DNA of 7,771 bases from Tannerella sp. (GTDB lineage Bacteria > Bacteroidota > Bacteroidia > Bacteroidales > Tannerellaceae): the NCBI GenBank assembly GCA_031269635.1, contig JAISYY010000110.1, forward strand, positions 1 to 7,771. The letters are read 5' to 3'. The translations under genes and the position numbers were made by a program. How positions within the stretch are numbered: the stretch's first letter is position 1; each line of letters starts with the position of its first letter. Below the pieces are notes generated by a model. That model had not been told where the DNA came from. It made no database searches and saw only the letters and a program-made list of their open reading frames with translations. Positions 6,260 to 7,771 of this stretch are shown here, one piece after another.

Positions 6260-7267
6260 ATGGAAAAAATGATTATATCTCCTTCGCCTCATATACATAG
6301 CGGCGACTCGATAAGCAAAAATATGTACGGAGTACTGATAGCGCTTATTCCGACATTCCTGGCGTCGCTCTACTGTTTCGGCCTTGGCGCTCTGATTGTG
6401 ACTGCCGTGTCGGTCGCGTCGTGCGTCCTCTGTGAATACCTTATCCAGCGGTTCCTTTTCAAAAAAGAACCGGCCATATACGACGGTTCGGCCGTATTAA
6501 CGGGCGTACTGCTTGCGTTCAACCTGCCTTCAAACCTGCCCGTATGGATTATCATCATCGGTGCATTTGTCGCCATCGGCATTGGAAAAATGTCGTTCGG
6601 CGGACTGGGAAACAACATCTTCAACCCCGCGCTCGTTGGCCGCGTGTTTCTGCTCATCTCCTTTCCGGCGCAAATGACGACATGGCCCGTAGCAGGAGCC
6701 TTCCCGATGACATACCTCGACGCGCAGACCGGCGCAACGACGCTCTCCCTGATTCATTACACCAACGATTACGCCTCAATAGGAAACTCCGTTATCGGAC
6801 TTACAAGCGGCAGCCTCGGCGAAATAAGCGAGATCGCCCTGCTCTTGGGTTTTGCGTACCTGCTTTTCCGCAAAATAATCACATGGCATATACCGGTTTC
6901 CATCCTCGTAACGGTAGCCGTTTTCACCGGCCTTCTTTTTGCCGGGAACATGCTTTACACATCCAACGCGACAGGAACTGCGGACATACAGGCGTTGATA
7001 AATTCGGCAAAATTATATAATCCATTGATACACCTCACGTCGGGAGGCCTGATGCTCGGCGCCGTATTCATGGCCACAGACTACGTCACATCGCCCATGA
7101 GTAAGAAAGGAATGGTCATATACGGCATCGGAATCGGCGTCATTACGGTCATAATACGCGTGTACGGGGCCTATCCCGAAGGTATGTCATTCGCCATCCT
7201 GATTATGAACGCCCTGACGCCGCTTATCAATACCTATATCAAACCAAAACATTTCGGAGGAAAATAA
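6260..7267 (+). CDS. rnfD: Rnf complex subunit D, FMN-bearing membrane protein
   Basis: RnfD is an integral membrane subunit related to NqrB, involved in electron transfer and ion translocation. The 335 residues begin with the family-type N-terminus SPSPHIHSGDSISKNM and contain about eight or more hydrophobic helices. The flavinylation motif TGAT (157-160) makes Thr160 the likely covalent FMN site. Other family signatures are GLGNNIFNPALVGR (115-128), MATDYVTSPM (271-280) and PEGMSFAILIMN (306-317). The chosen ATG lies 7 bases after the rnfC stop; a second in-frame ATG at 6269 would remove three residues only. An in-frame TTG at 6230 lies inside rnfC and was not used. The stop is one base from the rnfG start, so the two are tightly coupled. 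The gene looks intact. Confidence 0.95.
   Translation: MEKMIISPSPHIHSGDSISKNMYGVLIALIPTFLASLYCFGLGALIVTAVSVASCVLCEYLIQRFLFKKEPAIYDGSAVLTGVLLAFNLPSNLPVWIIIIGAFVAIGIGKMSFGGLGNNIFNPALVGRVFLLISFPAQMTTWPVAGAFPMTYLDAQTGATTLSLIHYTNDYASIGNSVIGLTSGSLGEISEIALLLGFAYLLFRKIITWHIPVSILVTVAVFTGLLFAGNMLYTSNATGTADIQALINSAKLYNPLIHLTSGGLMLGAVFMATDYVTSPMSKKGMVIYGIGIGVITVIIRVYGAYPEGMSFAILIMNALTPLINTYIKPKHFGGK
7256..7260 (+). promoter_or_regulatory. Canonical Shine-Dalgarno for rnfG
   Basis: GGAGG lies 8 bases before the rnfG ATG, at the end of rnfD, where it also encodes the final Gly-Gly of RnfD. None of the other starts in the window has a comparable motif, as is usual for Bacteroidota. It supports the ATG at 7269 as the rnfG start. 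Confidence 0.55.
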
Positions 7268-7268
7268 T

Positions 7269-7771
7269 ATGGAAAAAATAAAATCGACATTACCCAACAT
7301 CCTGCTGTCACTGACCGTTATATGCCTCGCGGCAGGAGTTGCATTATCGGCGGCCGACAAATATACGGAAAACGCGATAAAAGCCTCAAAAGCAGCCGAA
7401 CTTCAAAACGCAATCAGGAATGTAACGCCCGAATTTGACAATAACCCTGCGGAAGAACAATACAAGGCTGCCGTGGCGGAAGGCGATTCCATAACCGTAT
7501 ATCCGGCAAAAAAAGGAGATAAACCCGTAGGCTGCGCCGTTGAAAGTTACACCCGGAACGGGTTCAGCGGCATGATACGCGTCATGGTAGGCTTCGACGC
7601 CGAAGGCAAACTGTTCAATTATTCCGTTCTGGAACATAACGAAACACCCGGCCTCGGCTCAAAAATGGAGGAATGGTTCCGCACGGACAAAAACCGCCAA
7701 AACATCATCGGCCGCGATATAATCAAAGGAAATCTTAAAGTGGCAAAAGACGGAGGCGACGTGGATGCGAT
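7269..7771 (+). CDS. rnfG: Rnf complex subunit G, 3'-truncated by the window edge
   Basis: RnfG is a membrane-anchored, periplasm-facing subunit related to NqrC that carries a covalent FMN. The 167 complete codons visible show an N-terminal membrane helix (about 9-28). An FMN-binding-type domain follows, with NGFSGMIRVMVGFD (97-110) and the family motif ETPGLG (125-130). The frame is open at the window end, in GDVDA. In this family the flavinylation motif (S/T)GAT comes soon after such a sequence, so it should lie just outside and could not be checked. It starts one base after the rnfD stop with a GGAGG ribosome site. rnfE and rnfA are expected to follow. Confidence 0.93.
   Translation, partial: MEKIKSTLPNILLSLTVICLAAGVALSAADKYTENAIKASKAAELQNAIRNVTPEFDNNPAEEQYKAAVAEGDSITVYPAKKGDKPVGCAVESYTRNGFSGMIRVMVGFDAEGKLFNYSVLEHNETPGLGSKMEEWFRTDKNRQNIIGRDIIKGNLKVAKDGGDVDA

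Noticed and set aside
7386..7637. Minus-strand 83-residue frame inside rnfG
   Set aside because: Antisense shadow of a gene with clear RnfG motifs.
1..7771. Mobile elements, CRISPR arrays, tRNA or rRNA genes, riboswitches, defence systems
   Set aside because: None is visible: no transposase or integrase frames, no spaced repeats of CRISPR size, no RNA gene signatures; the spacers are short and explained by promoters and hairpins.

Overview
The window reads as a Bacteroidales-type (phylum Bacteroidota) chromosome segment with every gene on the + strand. Four things point there. The first gene has the BT_3987-like N-terminal (DUF1735) plus DUF4361 architecture of surface glycan-binding lipoproteins. 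The third gene is a DUF3078-like outer-membrane barrel. Two intergenic promoters match the Bacteroidota TTTG / TAnnTTTG type. Most start codons lack a Shine-Dalgarno sequence. I cannot name the genus.

Layout. Positions 1-1831 look like the 3' end of a polysaccharide-utilisation-type operon: the 5'-truncated DUF1735/DUF4361 glycan-binding protein, then 22 bases later a lipoprotein with two Ig-like (BIG2) domains and a C-terminal CBM6-type carbohydrate-binding module. A 197-base spacer (1832-2028) holds two hairpins and a promoter. Positions 2029-3411 encode a secreted protein with an N-terminal extension and a DUF3078-like beta-barrel ending in Trp. A 189-base spacer (3412-3600) holds a second promoter and a perfect 10-bp inverted repeat that covers the expected transcription start. 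From 3601 to the end runs the operon rseC-rnfB-rnfC-rnfD-rnfG, with rnfG cut by the window edge. rnfE and rnfA would be expected next.

How the genes work together. RnfB and RnfC carry iron-sulfur clusters, and RnfC also carries the flavin/nucleotide-binding signatures. RnfD and RnfG are the FMN-carrying membrane subunits. Together with RnfE and RnfA they form the Rnf complex, which moves electrons between reduced ferredoxin and NAD+ and couples this to ion transport across the inner membrane. RseC-family proteins are small cysteine-containing membrane proteins often found with rnf. The upstream surface proteins probably serve extracellular glycan capture and form a separate transcription unit.

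I found no convincing undescribed system. The most interesting signals are small: a 7-bp tandem repeat at the rnfB/rnfC junction that places TAA in all three frames, the inverted repeat at the rnf operon start, nested overlapping starts at rnfC/rnfD, and the only canonical Shine-Dalgarno in the window, in front of rnfG.
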